A stretch of DNA of 64,000 bases from Stutzerimonas kunmingensis (GTDB taxonomy: Bacteria > Pseudomonadota > Gammaproteobacteria > Pseudomonadales > Pseudomonadaceae), in contig NZ_PISM01000018.1 of the NCBI RefSeq assembly GCF_002929225.1, positions 434,001 to 498,000 on the forward strand, in the 5' to 3' direction. The position numbers and the translations under genes are program-made. This document shows positions 35,720 to 44,527 of the stretch, in pieces. A model generated the notes under the pieces. The model worked only from the letters and a program-made list of their open reading frames with translations. It was not told where the DNA came from and searched no databases. The first letter of the stretch is position 1. Each line of letters starts with the position of its first letter.

Positions 35720-37255
35720 ATGAGCGAGACAACCCGAACACCGTGGTGGATGGGCGCGACCGTTTATCAGATCTACCCGCGATCCTTCGCCGACAGCAAC
35801 GGCGACGGCATTGGCGACCTCAATGGCGTGCTGCGCCACCTCGATCATCTGCAGCAGCTGGGCGTCGATGCCCTCTGGCTATCGCCGATTTTTTGCTCAC
35901 CGATGGCCGACGCCGGCTACGACATCAGCGACTATTGCGATATCGATCCGCTGTTCGGTTCGCTGGACGATATCGACCGGCTGATCACCGAAGCCCATGC
36001 GCGCGATATCCGTGTGCTGCTGGACTTCGTGCCCAATCACACCTCGGATGAGCATCCCTGGTTCGTCGAGTCGCGCAGTTCGCGGGACAACCCCAAGCGC
36101 GACTGGTACATCTGGCGTGACCAGCCGAACAACTGGCGCGCCGCGCTGGGTGCCGGCAGCGCCTGGACGTGGGACGAGCACACCCAGCAGTACTACCTGC
36201 ACCTGTTCCTGGCCAAGCAGCCGGACCTCAACTGGCGCAACCCCGAGGTGGTCGAGGCCATGCACGACGTGCTGCGCTTCTGGCTCGACCGCGGCGTGGA
36301 CGGCTTTCGTATCGACGTCATTCATTGCACCGGCAAGGACCCGAGCTTCGCCGACGACCCGCGCTGCGGGGCTGGCCAGCCGCTGTCGGACTTCAACGAT
36401 CAGCCTTACAGCCACGAAGTCCTGCGCGGCCTGCGCAAGCTCGTCGACAGCTATCCTGGCGACCGCATGCTGGTGGGCGAGGTGAACATCCGCTCCACCG
36501 AGCGCGTGCTGCAGTACTACGGCGCTGGCGACGAGCTGCATCTGGCCTTTAACTTCAACCCGCTCGATGCGCCCTGGGACCCGGTGCTATTTCGTACCTG
36601 CATCCGCGAGGTCGAGCACTGGCTGCAGCCGGCCGGTGCCTGGCCGACGTGGGTGCTGTCCAATCACGACAACGTGCGCCAGCGCAGCCGTTATCAGGGC
36701 TCCGAGCGCGCCGCCCGGGCGGCTGCGGTAATGCTGCTGACGCTGCGCGGTACGCCTTTCATCTATCAGGGTGAGGAGTTGGGGCTGGAAGACGCGGTTA
36801 TTACCGCCGAAACCCGAACCGACCCGGGCGGCCGCGACGGCTGCCGGGCACCGATCCCCTGGCAGGCCGAACCGCCACATGGCTGGCAAGGTGCAGAACC
36901 CTGGCTGCCCTTCCCGCCTGACGCCAACGAGCTGGCAGCCGAGCGGCAGACTGGTGAGGCGAACTCCATGCTCGCGCTCTACCAGCGCCTGCTGGCCACG
37001 CGCAAAGCCAGCCCGGCGCTGCATCACGGCGATTTCGAAGAGTTGCCTTCGCACCCCGAAGTGCTTGCCTACCGCCGGAATTTCGGCGACGACCGCCGTC
37101 TGGTCTGCATCAACTTCTCCGACCAGCTCCACGCTCATCCGCACGCTGGCGAATGGCAGGTCGAGATCGCCAGTGACGGCATCGGTGAAGGCGATCCCTA
37201 CAACGGCACCCTAAAGCCAGGGCAGGCCGTCGTGCTGCGCCCAATGGAGAACTGA
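35720..37255 (+). CDS. GH13 alpha-glucosidase family enzyme
   Basis: 511 aa, start ATG at 35720 with GGGGG 10 nt upstream. A cytoplasmic (no signal peptide) alpha-amylase-family enzyme of the oligo-1,6-glucosidase / alpha-glucosidase type: [27 protein letters not shown], motif I DFVPNHTS (N106-H107), catalytic nucleophile D199 in GFRIDVIH, acid/base E254 in LVGEVNI, and transition-state stabiliser D317 in LSNHDN. A (beta/alpha)8 barrel is followed by a C-terminal beta domain. It probably cleaves short alpha-glucosides such as maltose, isomaltose, sucrose or trehalose derivatives. First gene of a tight three-gene unit. Confidence 0.92.
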   Translation: MSETTRTPWWMGATVYQIYPRSFADSNGDGIGDLNGVLRHLDHLQQLGVDALWLSPIFCSPMADAGYDISDYCDIDPLFGSLDDIDRLITEAHARDIRVLLDFVPNHTSDEHPWFVESRSSRDNPKRDWYIWRDQPNNWRAALGAGSAWTWDEHTQQYYLHLFLAKQPDLNWRNPEVVEAMHDVLRFWLDRGVDGFRIDVIHCTGKDPSFADDPRCGAGQPLSDFNDQPYSHEVLRGLRKLVDSYPGDRMLVGEVNIRSTERVLQYYGAGDELHLAFNFNPLDAPWDPVLFRTCIREVEHWLQPAGAWPTWVLSNHDNVRQRSRYQGSERAARAAAVMLLTLRGTPFIYQGEELGLEDAVITAETRTDPGGRDGCRAPIPWQAEPPHGWQGAEPWLPFPPDANELAAERQTGEANSMLALYQRLLATRKASPALHHGDFEELPSHPEVLAYRRNFGDDRRLVCINFSDQLHAHPHAGEWQVEIASDGIGEGDPYNGTLKPGQAVVLRPMEN

Positions 37256-37257
37256 GC

Positions 37258-38877
37258 ATGCGTCCACTCTGGTACCGCAACGCGGCGATCTATCAGATCG
37301 ACCCCACTCTATTTCGTGACAGCAACGGCGACGGCTGCGGCGACCTGCGCGGTATCACCGAGCGCCTCGACTACATCCGCGGCCTCGGCTGCACGGCCGT
37401 ATGGCTGATGCCGTTCTATCAATCGCCATTCGACGACGCGGGCTACGACATCACGGACCATCTACAGGTGGACGAACGCTTCGGTGATCTGGCCGACATC
37501 GTCGCGCTTTTGGAGAAGGCCGAAGAGCTGGGCCTGCACGTCATCATCGAGCTGGTAGTGCAGCACACCTCCATCCAGCACAAGTGGTTTCAAGAGGCGC
37601 GCCGCGACCGAGACTCGCCCTACCGCAACTACTACATCTGGGCCGACGAGCCCGACGACTTCATGGAGCCGATTTTCCCGACGGTCGAAGACAGCATCTG
37701 GACCTGGGACGAGGAAGCCGGCCAGTACTACCGCCATCTGTTCTACAAGCACGAGCCGGATCTTGACCTGACCAACCCGAAGGTCATCCACGAGATCGAG
37801 CGGATCATGTCGTTCTGGCTGCGTCTGGGTGTCTCCGGTTTCCGCATCGACGCCGCGGTGCACATGGTGCGCCAGGCCGGCGGCGGCGAACTGGAAAAGG
37901 GCTACTGGCTACTCGAACACATGCGCGACTTCGTGACCATGCGCCGGCCCGAGACCGTGCTGCTCGGTGAGATCGACACTGATCCGGAAAAATACGTCGA
38001 ATACTTCGGCGACGAGGCCGATCGCGTCACTCTGCTGCTGGATTTCTGGACCAACAATCACCTGTTCCTGGCCCTGGCACGGCAGCAGGCCGAGCCGCTG
38101 GTGCGCGCCCTGAACAGCCAACCGCTGCCGCCCAGTCATTCGCAATACGCGCTGTGGATCCGCAACCACGACGAGCTGAGCCTCGACCGGCTGGAAGAGG
38201 ATGAGCGCAAAGAGGTGATGGACACCTTCGCCCCCGACGAGAACATGCGCGCCTACGATCGCGGCATTCGCCGGAGGCTCGCGCCGATGCTCGACGGCGA
38301 CGAGCGACGCATCGCGGCCACTCATGCGTTGCTGTTCTCGCTGCCCGGCACGCCGATCATCCGCTACGGCGAGGAAATCGGTATGGGCGATGACCTCGAC
38401 CGCCCCGAGCGACTGGCCGTACGCACGCCCATGCAGTGGTCCAACGAACCCAACGCCGGGTTCTCCTGTACCAAAGGTGAGCTGGCCGCACCGGTGATCG
38501 ACGAAGGGCCCTTCTCGTACGAGAAGATCAACGTGTTCGCCCAAACCCTGCGCAGCAACTCGCTGATGGCGCGCACCGGCAACATGATCCGCACCCGCAT
38601 CGGCCTGCGCGAGATTGGCATCGGCAAGCGCACGACTGTCGAAGTGGATGATCCGGCGGTGTTCGCCATCCGCCACGACAACGGCTCCACGGTGCTGATG
38701 CTGGTCAATCTTGCCGACAAGGAAACCACCGTCGAGATCACCGAGGACGACCTTCAGGACATGGTCGATGTGCTCGCCGACTGCGATTACGGGCAGCCGG
38801 AAGGTTCGCCGCTGAAGATTCGCCTCGGGCCCTACGGCTATCGCTGGCTGCGGCGCAAGCAGCAACTGTTCGGATGA
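37258..38877 (+). CDS. GH13 enzyme, trehalose-synthase (TreS)-like
   Basis: 539 aa, starting 2 nt after the previous stop. The TreS-like start LWYRNAAIYQIDPTLFRDSNGDGCGDLRG and the block RTPMQWSNEPNAGFS suggest a maltose/trehalose transglucosylase or related glucosidase. Catalytic residues are intact: D198 (GFRIDAAVH), E238 (LLGEID), D305 (IRNHDE). Motif I reads ELVVQHTS: the asparagine before His103 is glutamine (Q102), an unusual change. There is no maltokinase domain. The protein is shorter than known Pseudomonas TreS enzymes (about 690 aa), so a different product is likely. Confidence 0.88.
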   Translation: MRPLWYRNAAIYQIDPTLFRDSNGDGCGDLRGITERLDYIRGLGCTAVWLMPFYQSPFDDAGYDITDHLQVDERFGDLADIVALLEKAEELGLHVIIELVVQHTSIQHKWFQEARRDRDSPYRNYYIWADEPDDFMEPIFPTVEDSIWTWDEEAGQYYRHLFYKHEPDLDLTNPKVIHEIERIMSFWLRLGVSGFRIDAAVHMVRQAGGGELEKGYWLLEHMRDFVTMRRPETVLLGEIDTDPEKYVEYFGDEADRVTLLLDFWTNNHLFLALARQQAEPLVRALNSQPLPPSHSQYALWIRNHDELSLDRLEEDERKEVMDTFAPDENMRAYDRGIRRRLAPMLDGDERRIAATHALLFSLPGTPIIRYGEEIGMGDDLDRPERLAVRTPMQWSNEPNAGFSCTKGELAAPVIDEGPFSYEKINVFAQTLRSNSLMARTGNMIRTRIGLREIGIGKRTTVEVDDPAVFAIRHDNGSTVLMLVNLADKETTVEITEDDLQDMVDVLADCDYGQPEGSPLKIRLGPYGYRWLRRKQQLFG

Positions 38878-38887
38878 GGAGTGGCTG

Positions 38888-39475
38888 ATGAATCTCGACG
38901 CAGCACAATGGCACGCCTGGCACGGCGCAACCTTTCCCGACGAAAGCTGGTACCGCGACGACGATGAACAGCTGTGTGCCATTGTCGGCGCCCCGCGGGT
39001 CGACCTGGTCTCGCGCGAGCGCTATGGCGATTTCATCCTGCAGTTCGAGTTCGCCCTACCGGTGGGCGGCAATTCCGGGGTCTTCTACCGCGTCGACGAA
39101 AGCGCCGGCCTCGCCTGGCACAGCGGGCCGGAAATGCAGCTGCTGGATGATGCCGTTCACCCCGACGGCGAAGAACCAACCACCCGCAACGGTGCCCTGT
39201 ATGGCCTGCTCGCGCCCGAACAGGAAACCCGGGTCGAACCCGGCAGCTTCATGCACGCAGCGCTTGTCGTGCGCCAGGGTGCGGTCGAGCACTGGCTGGG
39301 CAATCGTATGGTGCTGAGTTATCGCCTGGACGACCCAGCCCTGCACACGCTGATCGAATCCAGCAAATTCGCCGACAAGCCGCTGTTCGCCAAGGCGCCA
39401 GCCGGGCATATCGTCCTGCAGCACCACGGCGAGGCGGTGCGCTTTCGCCGCCTGTCGATCGAAGCGCTGGGCTGA
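38888..39475 (+). CDS. DUF1080 (3-keto-disaccharide hydrolase-like) protein
   Basis: 195 aa, one concanavalin-like beta-sandwich domain and no signal peptide. The family pattern is visible: YGDFILQFEFALPVGGNSGVFYR, then GPEMQLLDDA, TTRNGALYGLL, and the terminal GHIVLQHHGEAVRFRRLSIE. Members of DUF1080 were described as hydrolases of 3-keto-glycosides and are usually secreted; a cytoplasmic one beside two GH13 enzymes is notable. GGAG precedes the ATG. Third gene of the GH13 unit, 10 nt after the TreS-like gene. Confidence 0.88.
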   Translation: MNLDAAQWHAWHGATFPDESWYRDDDEQLCAIVGAPRVDLVSRERYGDFILQFEFALPVGGNSGVFYRVDESAGLAWHSGPEMQLLDDAVHPDGEEPTTRNGALYGLLAPEQETRVEPGSFMHAALVVRQGAVEHWLGNRMVLSYRLDDPALHTLIESSKFADKPLFAKAPAGHIVLQHHGEAVRFRRLSIEALG

Positions 39476-39506
39476 ACGTCGGCCTTGGATCGGCACGCCG
39501 AATTGA

Positions 39507-40213
<707 letters not shown>

Positions 40214-40227
40214 AGTCCGGGCGCAGC

Positions 40228-40752
40228 TCAACCGACCGGTGGCGCGTCTGCGCGCCATAGCGCCACCAGCGCACCCTGCGTGCCTGCCAGCGGATCGCTG
40301 ATGGGCACGCGGACTTGGGCAATTCGCTCACGCGCCTGATCATGGGTGGCCGCGTCAGGCCGCTGCATGTCGTACTGCTGGCCGACCGGATAACCCGCCA
40401 CCACCTGAAAATCTGTGCTGGCCTCGAGCGCGCAATGCCCCGTCCCGGCCGGTAGCACCAGCGCGTCGCCCGCCTTCAGCTCGACCTCCTGACCGTTATC
40501 ACCACCCAACATGATCCGCGCCCAGCCGCTGGCCACGCCGAGCGCTTCGTGGGCGGTGGGATGGTAGTCGTAAACCGTCCCACGCCAGGCAGACGGCCAC
40601 AGATGGCTGTCAAACAGTCGCTCGAAGGCTTCTGCGGGGCTTGGTCCGGCCAATGGCAGCTGGCGGTAGATCAGCACCGGATGCGGGCTGTTGGGCGTGC
40701 GCCCGTCACTGGCCAGGTGCAGCTGTTCGGGTTGTGGTGCGGAACTGGGCAT
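40228..40752 (-). CDS. Cupin-domain protein
   Basis: 174 aa, start ATG at 40752 with GAGGAG 7 nt upstream. A single cupin barrel: motif 1 region YDYHPTAHEALGVASGWARIMLGG and motif 2 GDALVLPAGTGHCAL, so possible metal ligands H, H, E and a distal H are present. This is the short type often annotated as a cupin of unknown function. No signal peptide. It lies between xpt and the cytochrome c5 gene and is transcribed away from xpt; the function is unknown. Confidence 0.8.
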   Translation of the reverse strand: MPSSAPQPEQLHLASDGRTPNSPHPVLIYRQLPLAGPSPAEAFERLFDSHLWPSAWRGTVYDYHPTAHEALGVASGWARIMLGGDNGQEVELKAGDALVLPAGTGHCALEASTDFQVVAGYPVGQQYDMQRPDAATHDQARERIAQVRVPISDPLAGTQGALVALWRADAPPVG

Positions 40753-40842
40753 GCGGGGCTCCTCTGTCGTCACGGGAATCCGACCGGTAGGCCGTATCGA
40801 ATTCGACTCGAGAGCTGCCTGCTTTGCTCACCGCAGAAACGA

Positions 40843-40866
40843 CAAAGCCGCCCGGAGGCGGCTTTG
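40843..40866 (-). terminator. Terminator of the cytochrome c5 gene
   Basis: 10-bp stem CAAAGCCGCC, loop CGGA, GGCGGCTTTG. On the minus strand it is followed by TCGTTTC, a weak U-tract. It lies 21 nt downstream of the cytochrome stop codon. Confidence 0.65.
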
Positions 40867-40887
40867 CTGGTGACGCCTGGCGCTCGA

Positions 40888-41313
40888 TCAGAGGCCGGAC
40901 ATGTGCTGGATAGCGGCCTTCAACTCGTCATCGGAGCAGTCGCCACAGGTGCCCTTCGGCGGCATGGCATTGATACCGCTGATGGCGTGCTTGAGCAGGC
41001 CGTCCAGACCACCGGCAGCATCGGCACGGGCCGTCCAGGCTGCACTGTCACCGGTCTTCGGCGCGTTCAGCAGGCCGGAGCCGTGGCAGGCAGTGCAGAA
41101 CTTGCCGTACACGTCGGAACCGCTACGGGCGGCACCACCGGCGGCTGCGGCAGCGCCGGCACCAGCGGCTGCGCACTCTTCACCTTGAATACATACTTCG
41201 CCCACCGGCTTGAGGCGCTCGGCGATTGCTTCGTCGGTCGCAGCCTGAGCGCTCATTGCCCACAGGGCCAATACGGCAGTCTGTGCTACCAGGATCTTCT
41301 TAATCAGGTTCAC
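40888..41313 (-). CDS. Periplasmic cytochrome c5
   Basis: 141-aa precursor with signal peptide (MNLIKKILVAQTAVLALWAMSAQA, cleavage after AQA). Mature protein about 117 aa with one heme-binding CTACH in YGKFCTACHGSGLLNAPKTGD. The axial methionine is probably in INAMPPKGTC, and a Cys pair in GTCGDC is typical of cytochromes c5. An Ala/Gly-rich linker (AAAGAGAAAAAGG) precedes the heme domain and another cysteine pair (CIQGEEC) lies in the N-terminal part. It probably shuttles electrons in respiration or denitrification. Confidence 0.93.
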   Translation of the reverse strand: MNLIKKILVAQTAVLALWAMSAQAATDEAIAERLKPVGEVCIQGEECAAAGAGAAAAAGGAARSGSDVYGKFCTACHGSGLLNAPKTGDSAAWTARADAAGGLDGLLKHAISGINAMPPKGTCGDCSDDELKAAIQHMSGL

Positions 41314-41474
41314 CTTACACCCTCATTGTGGCTAGACACGCCCGCGGCCACGGTATCGCGAGCGGCGGTCAGTATAACGGCAAGCCATGCCAGCCGAAAC
41401 AATACGAAAGGCCCGGCGTTTCTCCGCGACGCTTTGTCGCAGCGCAACTTTCGGATGAACCAAGGCCGCTGCGG

Positions 41475-42023
41475 TTAAAAGTTCGCCGGCGTCGTCGCGC
41501 TGATCAACCGTGCCGGCGCGTCGTACGGATTGCGGAAACGATGCGGCTTGCTGCTCTCGAAGTAGTAGCTATCGCCGCTCTCCAGCACGTACACCTGACC
41601 GTTCACGGTCAGCTCCAGACGGCCTTCGACCAGCATCCCGGCCTCCTCGCCCTGGTGCGAGAGCATGTCCATTCCAGTGTCGGAGCCCGGCGGATAGGTC
41701 TCGTCGAGAAAGGCGATGGCTCGTCCCGGATGCGCCTTGCCCACCAGTTTCATGCTCACCGCGCCGTCGGATATATCGATCAACTCGCCGGCCTTGTAGA
41801 CCACCTGGGTGTCGCTGTCCTGCTCGAAGTCGGGGGAAAAGAACTCCACCAGCGACATGGGAATCCCACTCAGCACCTTCTTCAGCGAACTGATCGAGGG
41901 GCTGACGCTGTTCTTTTCGATCATGGAAATGGTGCTGTTGGTAACGCCGGCACGCTTGGCGAGTTCACGCTGGGACAGACCCTTGAGCTTGCGGATGGTT
42001 TGCAGTCGAACGCCAACGTCCAA
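41475..42023 (-). CDS. XRE-cupin transcriptional regulator (PuuR-like)
   Basis: 182 aa from a TTG start at 42023. An N-terminal HTH (residues 5-60; LRTIRKLKGLSQRELAKRAGVTNSTISMIEKN-type) is followed by a C-terminal cupin domain (GEEAGMLVEGRLELTVNGQVYVLESGDSYYFESSKPHRFRN). The family controls amine, polyamine or amino-acid catabolism. In P. aeruginosa the homologue lies next to dadX and regulates putrescine use. An unusual feature is that its SD sequence (GGGGG) lies in the arm of a hairpin (42030-42063). Confidence 0.92.
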   Translation of the reverse strand: MDVGVRLQTIRKLKGLSQRELAKRAGVTNSTISMIEKNSVSPSISSLKKVLSGIPMSLVEFFSPDFEQDSDTQVVYKAGELIDISDGAVSMKLVGKAHPGRAIAFLDETYPPGSDTGMDMLSHQGEEAGMLVEGRLELTVNGQVYVLESGDSYYFESSKPHRFRNPYDAPARLISATTPANF

Positions 42024-42029
42024 TACGGG

Positions 42030-42063
42030 AGCCCCCTTTCAAGAGCGATGCGAAGAGGGGGCT
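42030..42063 (-). promoter_or_regulatory. Hairpin covering the ribosome-binding site of the XRE-cupin gene
   Basis: AGCCCCCT (minus strand, 42063-42056), 18-nt loop, AGGGGGCT (42037-42030). The second arm holds the only plausible Shine-Dalgarno sequence for the TTG start at 42023. It lies 78 nt downstream of ridA, so it may also act as a read-through barrier of the dadA-ridA transcript. Confidence 0.45.
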
Positions 42064-42141
42064 ATCATGGCAATGGCGTTCAGAATTTACAACACTGGCT
42101 CCGGACGAGCCGTCGCCCGGCACGCGCGGCTCTCCCAAGGG

Positions 42142-42516
42142 TCAGAGGACCGGGCCGGCGAGATCTGGCATGGCAGCGACGACGGTGATCTCGACCCGCA
42201 CATCCGGCGAATACATCAGGGCCTGAACCGTGGTCCGTGCCGGCGCCGTGCCCGGTGTGATCCATGCATCCCACACCTCGTTCATACCGGCGTAATCGGC
42301 GGCGATGTCCTTCAGGTGAATGGTTGCCGAAAGCAGGCGCGTCTTGCTGGTACCCGCCTCGTCCAGCAAGCGTTCGATGCTCGACAGCGTTTCGCGGGTC
42401 TGCTCGCGGATATCACCGGTCAGGTCATCGGCCAGTTGCCCGGAGAGATACACCGCGCCGTTGTGGATCACCGCTTCGCTATAGCGGGTTTCAGTGTGCA
42501 GCCGCCGGATGGGCAT
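42142..42516 (-). CDS. RidA-family protein
   Basis: 124 aa from the ATG at 42516. RidA family (YjgF/YER057c): [39 protein letters not shown], and the signature arginine in [11 protein letters not shown]. RidA proteins hydrolyse reactive imines/enamines made by PLP or FAD amino-acid enzymes. This fits DadA directly upstream, which makes imino acids. It overlaps the dadA 3' end (42491-42516), so it is translationally coupled. Confidence 0.93.
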   Translation of the reverse strand: MPIRRLHTETRYSEAVIHNGAVYLSGQLADDLTGDIREQTRETLSSIERLLDEAGTSKTRLLSATIHLKDIAADYAGMNEVWDAWITPGTAPARTTVQALMYSPDVRVEITVVAAMPDLAGPVL

Positions 42517-43789
42517 GTTTACGGGTCTCCTTGTGCTTGCCGTAACGGAAGATATCCAGCCCCTCGGTGCTGATCTGCGGACGCTTGGACGCCAGCAGGT
42601 CAGCGAGCACACGGCCGGAGCCGCACGCCATGGTCCAACCAAGGGTGCCATGGCCGGTATTGAGGAACAGGTTGCGATAGGGTGTCGCGCCGATGATCGG
42701 TGTGCCATCTGGCGTGGCCGGTCGCAGACCGGTCCAGAATACCGCGTCAGACGGATCGCCGCCCTGCGGATAGAGGTCGCCCACCACCATTTCCAGAGTT
42801 TCCCGCCGGCGCGGGTTGAGCGACAGATCATGCCCGGCGATCTCCGCCATGCCACCGACACGGATGCGCTGATCGAAGCGGGTGATGGCGACCTTGTAGG
42901 TTTCATCGAGTACGGTCGACTGCGGTGCCATCGCCGGATCGCTTATCGGTACGGTCAGCGAATAGCCCTTGAGCGGGTACACCGGTGCACGAATGCCCAG
43001 TGGCTTGAGCATCTGCGGGCTGTAGCTGCCGAGCGCCAGCACGTAGCGATCAGCCGTCTCCAGTTTGCCGTCGATCCACACACCGGCCAGCCGGTCGCCG
43101 GCGTAGTCGAGGCGTTGAATATTCTGTTCGAAACGGAACTCGACCCCGAGCGCCACGGCCATTTCCGCCAGGCGCGAGGTGAACATCTGGCAGTCGCCGG
43201 TCTGGTCATTGGGCAGCCGCAGCGCACCGCTGAGCTTGTGCGAAACCTTCGCCAGAGCCGGCTCTACCCGTGCAATGCCGGCGCGATCGAGCAGCTCGTA
43301 GGGCACTCCGGAGCGCTGCAGCACAGCGATGTCCTTGGCGGCGGCATCAAGCTGCGCCTGGGTGCGGAACAGCTGCGTGGTGCCGAGCTGACGACCTTCA
43401 TAGGTGATGCCGGTTTCCGCGCGCAGCTCATCGAGGCAGTCACGGCTGTACTCGGACAGCCGCACCATGCGTTCCTTGTTCACCGCGTAGCGGGCCGCCG
43501 TGCAGTTACGCAGCATCTGCGCCATCCACAGATACTGGTCGACGTCACCGGTAAGCTTGATCGCCAGCGGCGCATGGCGCTGCAACAGCCATTTCATCGC
43601 CTTCAGCGGGACGCCAGGTGCCGCCCACGGCGAGGCATAGCCGGGCGAGACCTGCCCGGCATTGGCGAAGCTGGTCTCCATCGCCACCGCCGGCTGCCGG
43701 TCGACCACCACCACTTCGAAACCGGCCCGCGCCAGATAATAGGCGCTGGCAGTACCGACCACGCCGCTACCCAATACCAGTACACGCAT
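42491..43789 (-). CDS. dadA: D-amino acid dehydrogenase small subunit
   Basis: 432 aa, membrane-associated FAD enzyme oxidising D-alanine and other D-amino acids to 2-oxo acids and ammonium. Dinucleotide motif [26 protein letters not shown] at the N-terminus; [36 protein letters not shown] block; [12 protein letters not shown]; and the C-terminal [18 protein letters not shown]. Length equals P. aeruginosa DadA. It diverges from lrp, which should activate it. Confidence 0.97.
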   Translation of the reverse strand: MRVLVLGSGVVGTASAYYLARAGFEVVVVDRQPAVAMETSFANAGQVSPGYASPWAAPGVPLKAMKWLLQRHAPLAIKLTGDVDQYLWMAQMLRNCTAARYAVNKERMVRLSEYSRDCLDELRAETGITYEGRQLGTTQLFRTQAQLDAAAKDIAVLQRSGVPYELLDRAGIARVEPALAKVSHKLSGALRLPNDQTGDCQMFTSRLAEMAVALGVEFRFEQNIQRLDYAGDRLAGVWIDGKLETADRYVLALGSYSPQMLKPLGIRAPVYPLKGYSLTVPISDPAMAPQSTVLDETYKVAITRFDQRIRVGGMAEIAGHDLSLNPRRRETLEMVVGDLYPQGGDPSDAVFWTGLRPATPDGTPIIGATPYRNLFLNTGHGTLGWTMACGSGRVLADLLASKRPQISTEGLDIFRYGKHKETRKHAHPAAAH

Positions 43790-43935
43790 TGCAGCCTCCC
43801 ACCCGCTCGAACGGGCTTTTCCGGATCACTATTGAAACGGAGTATAAAAATGCTCAAGCAGTGTTATTCACCATATAAAAAGCTATCTTTGGCCGCTATT
43901 CACGCCATCGACGCTTTATTTGGAGGGCATATCCC
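43790..43935. promoter_or_regulatory. AT-rich dadA/lrp divergent regulatory region
   Basis: The stretch, especially 43825-43920, is clearly richer in A and T than the surrounding genes (for example AGTATAAAAA, ACCATATAAAAAGC, CTTTATTTGG). It should hold the promoters of dadA and lrp and the Lrp-binding sites; exact sites cannot be set by eye. Confidence 0.6.
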
Positions 43936-43939
43936 TTGA
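43850..43939 (+). CDS. Possible 29-codon leader peptide upstream of lrp
   Basis: ATG at 43850 with GGAG at 7-nt spacing opens a frame of 29 codons ending HAIDALFGGHIP. Its TGA overlaps the TTG start of lrp (TTGA, 43936-43939). The peptide has four alanines within ten codons (LAAIHAIDAL). If translated it would be coupled to lrp. It also overlaps the likely operator region, and such short frames occur by chance, so this is tentative. Confidence 0.3.
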   Translation: MLKQCYSPYKKLSLAAIHAIDALFGGHIP

Positions 43940-44424
43940 GAACCCGGCATCAGACGCGCCGCGAACTGGACAAGATCGACCGCCACATCCTGCGCATCCT
44001 CCAAGCCGAAGGGCGACTGCCCTTCACCGAGCTGGGCGAACGCGTCGGCCTGTCGACCACGCCGTGCACCGAGCGGGTCCGGCGCCTGGAGCGCGAAGGC
44101 ATCATCATGGGCTACTCGGCGCGGCTGAACCCGCAGCATCTGAAGGCGGGGCTGCTGGTATTCGTCGAGATCAGCCTGGCGTACAAGTCCGGCGACATCT
44201 TCGAGGAGTTCCGCCGCGCCGTGCTCAAGCTGCCCCACGTGCTCGAATGCCACCTGGTGTCCGGCGACTTCGATTACCTGGTAAAGGCGCGGATTTCGGA
44301 GATGGCCTCCTACCGCAAGTTGCTCGGCGACATCCTGCTGAAGCTGCCGCACGTTCGCGAATCGAAGAGCTATATCGTGATGGAAGAGATCAAGGAATCC
44401 CTCGACCTGCCGGTCCCGGACTAG
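43936..44424 (+). CDS. lrp: Lrp/AsnC-family regulator (DadR-type)
   Basis: 162 aa from a TTG start at 43936 preceded by GGAGGG at 8 nt. The N-terminal HTH is LDKIDRHILRILQAEGRLPFTELGERVGLSTTPCTERVRRLEREGII. The C-terminal RAM effector domain contains VFVEISLAYKSGDIFEEF and HVLECHLVSGDFDYLVKARIS. In Pseudomonas this regulator responds to alanine/leucine and activates dadA. Position divergent from dadA agrees. Confidence 0.95.
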   Translation: MRTRHQTRRELDKIDRHILRILQAEGRLPFTELGERVGLSTTPCTERVRRLEREGIIMGYSARLNPQHLKAGLLVFVEISLAYKSGDIFEEFRRAVLKLPHVLECHLVSGDFDYLVKARISEMASYRKLLGDILLKLPHVRESKSYIVMEEIKESLDLPVPD

Positions 44425-44527
44425 AGCCGATGACGGCCAGTTCTGCAGCCTCGTCGGGCAGCCTGCGAGGCACCGCTGGTCATGCCTGGCTTTGCTCCGC
44501 GGCCTCGCTCCGGTCTACCCTAGGCGC

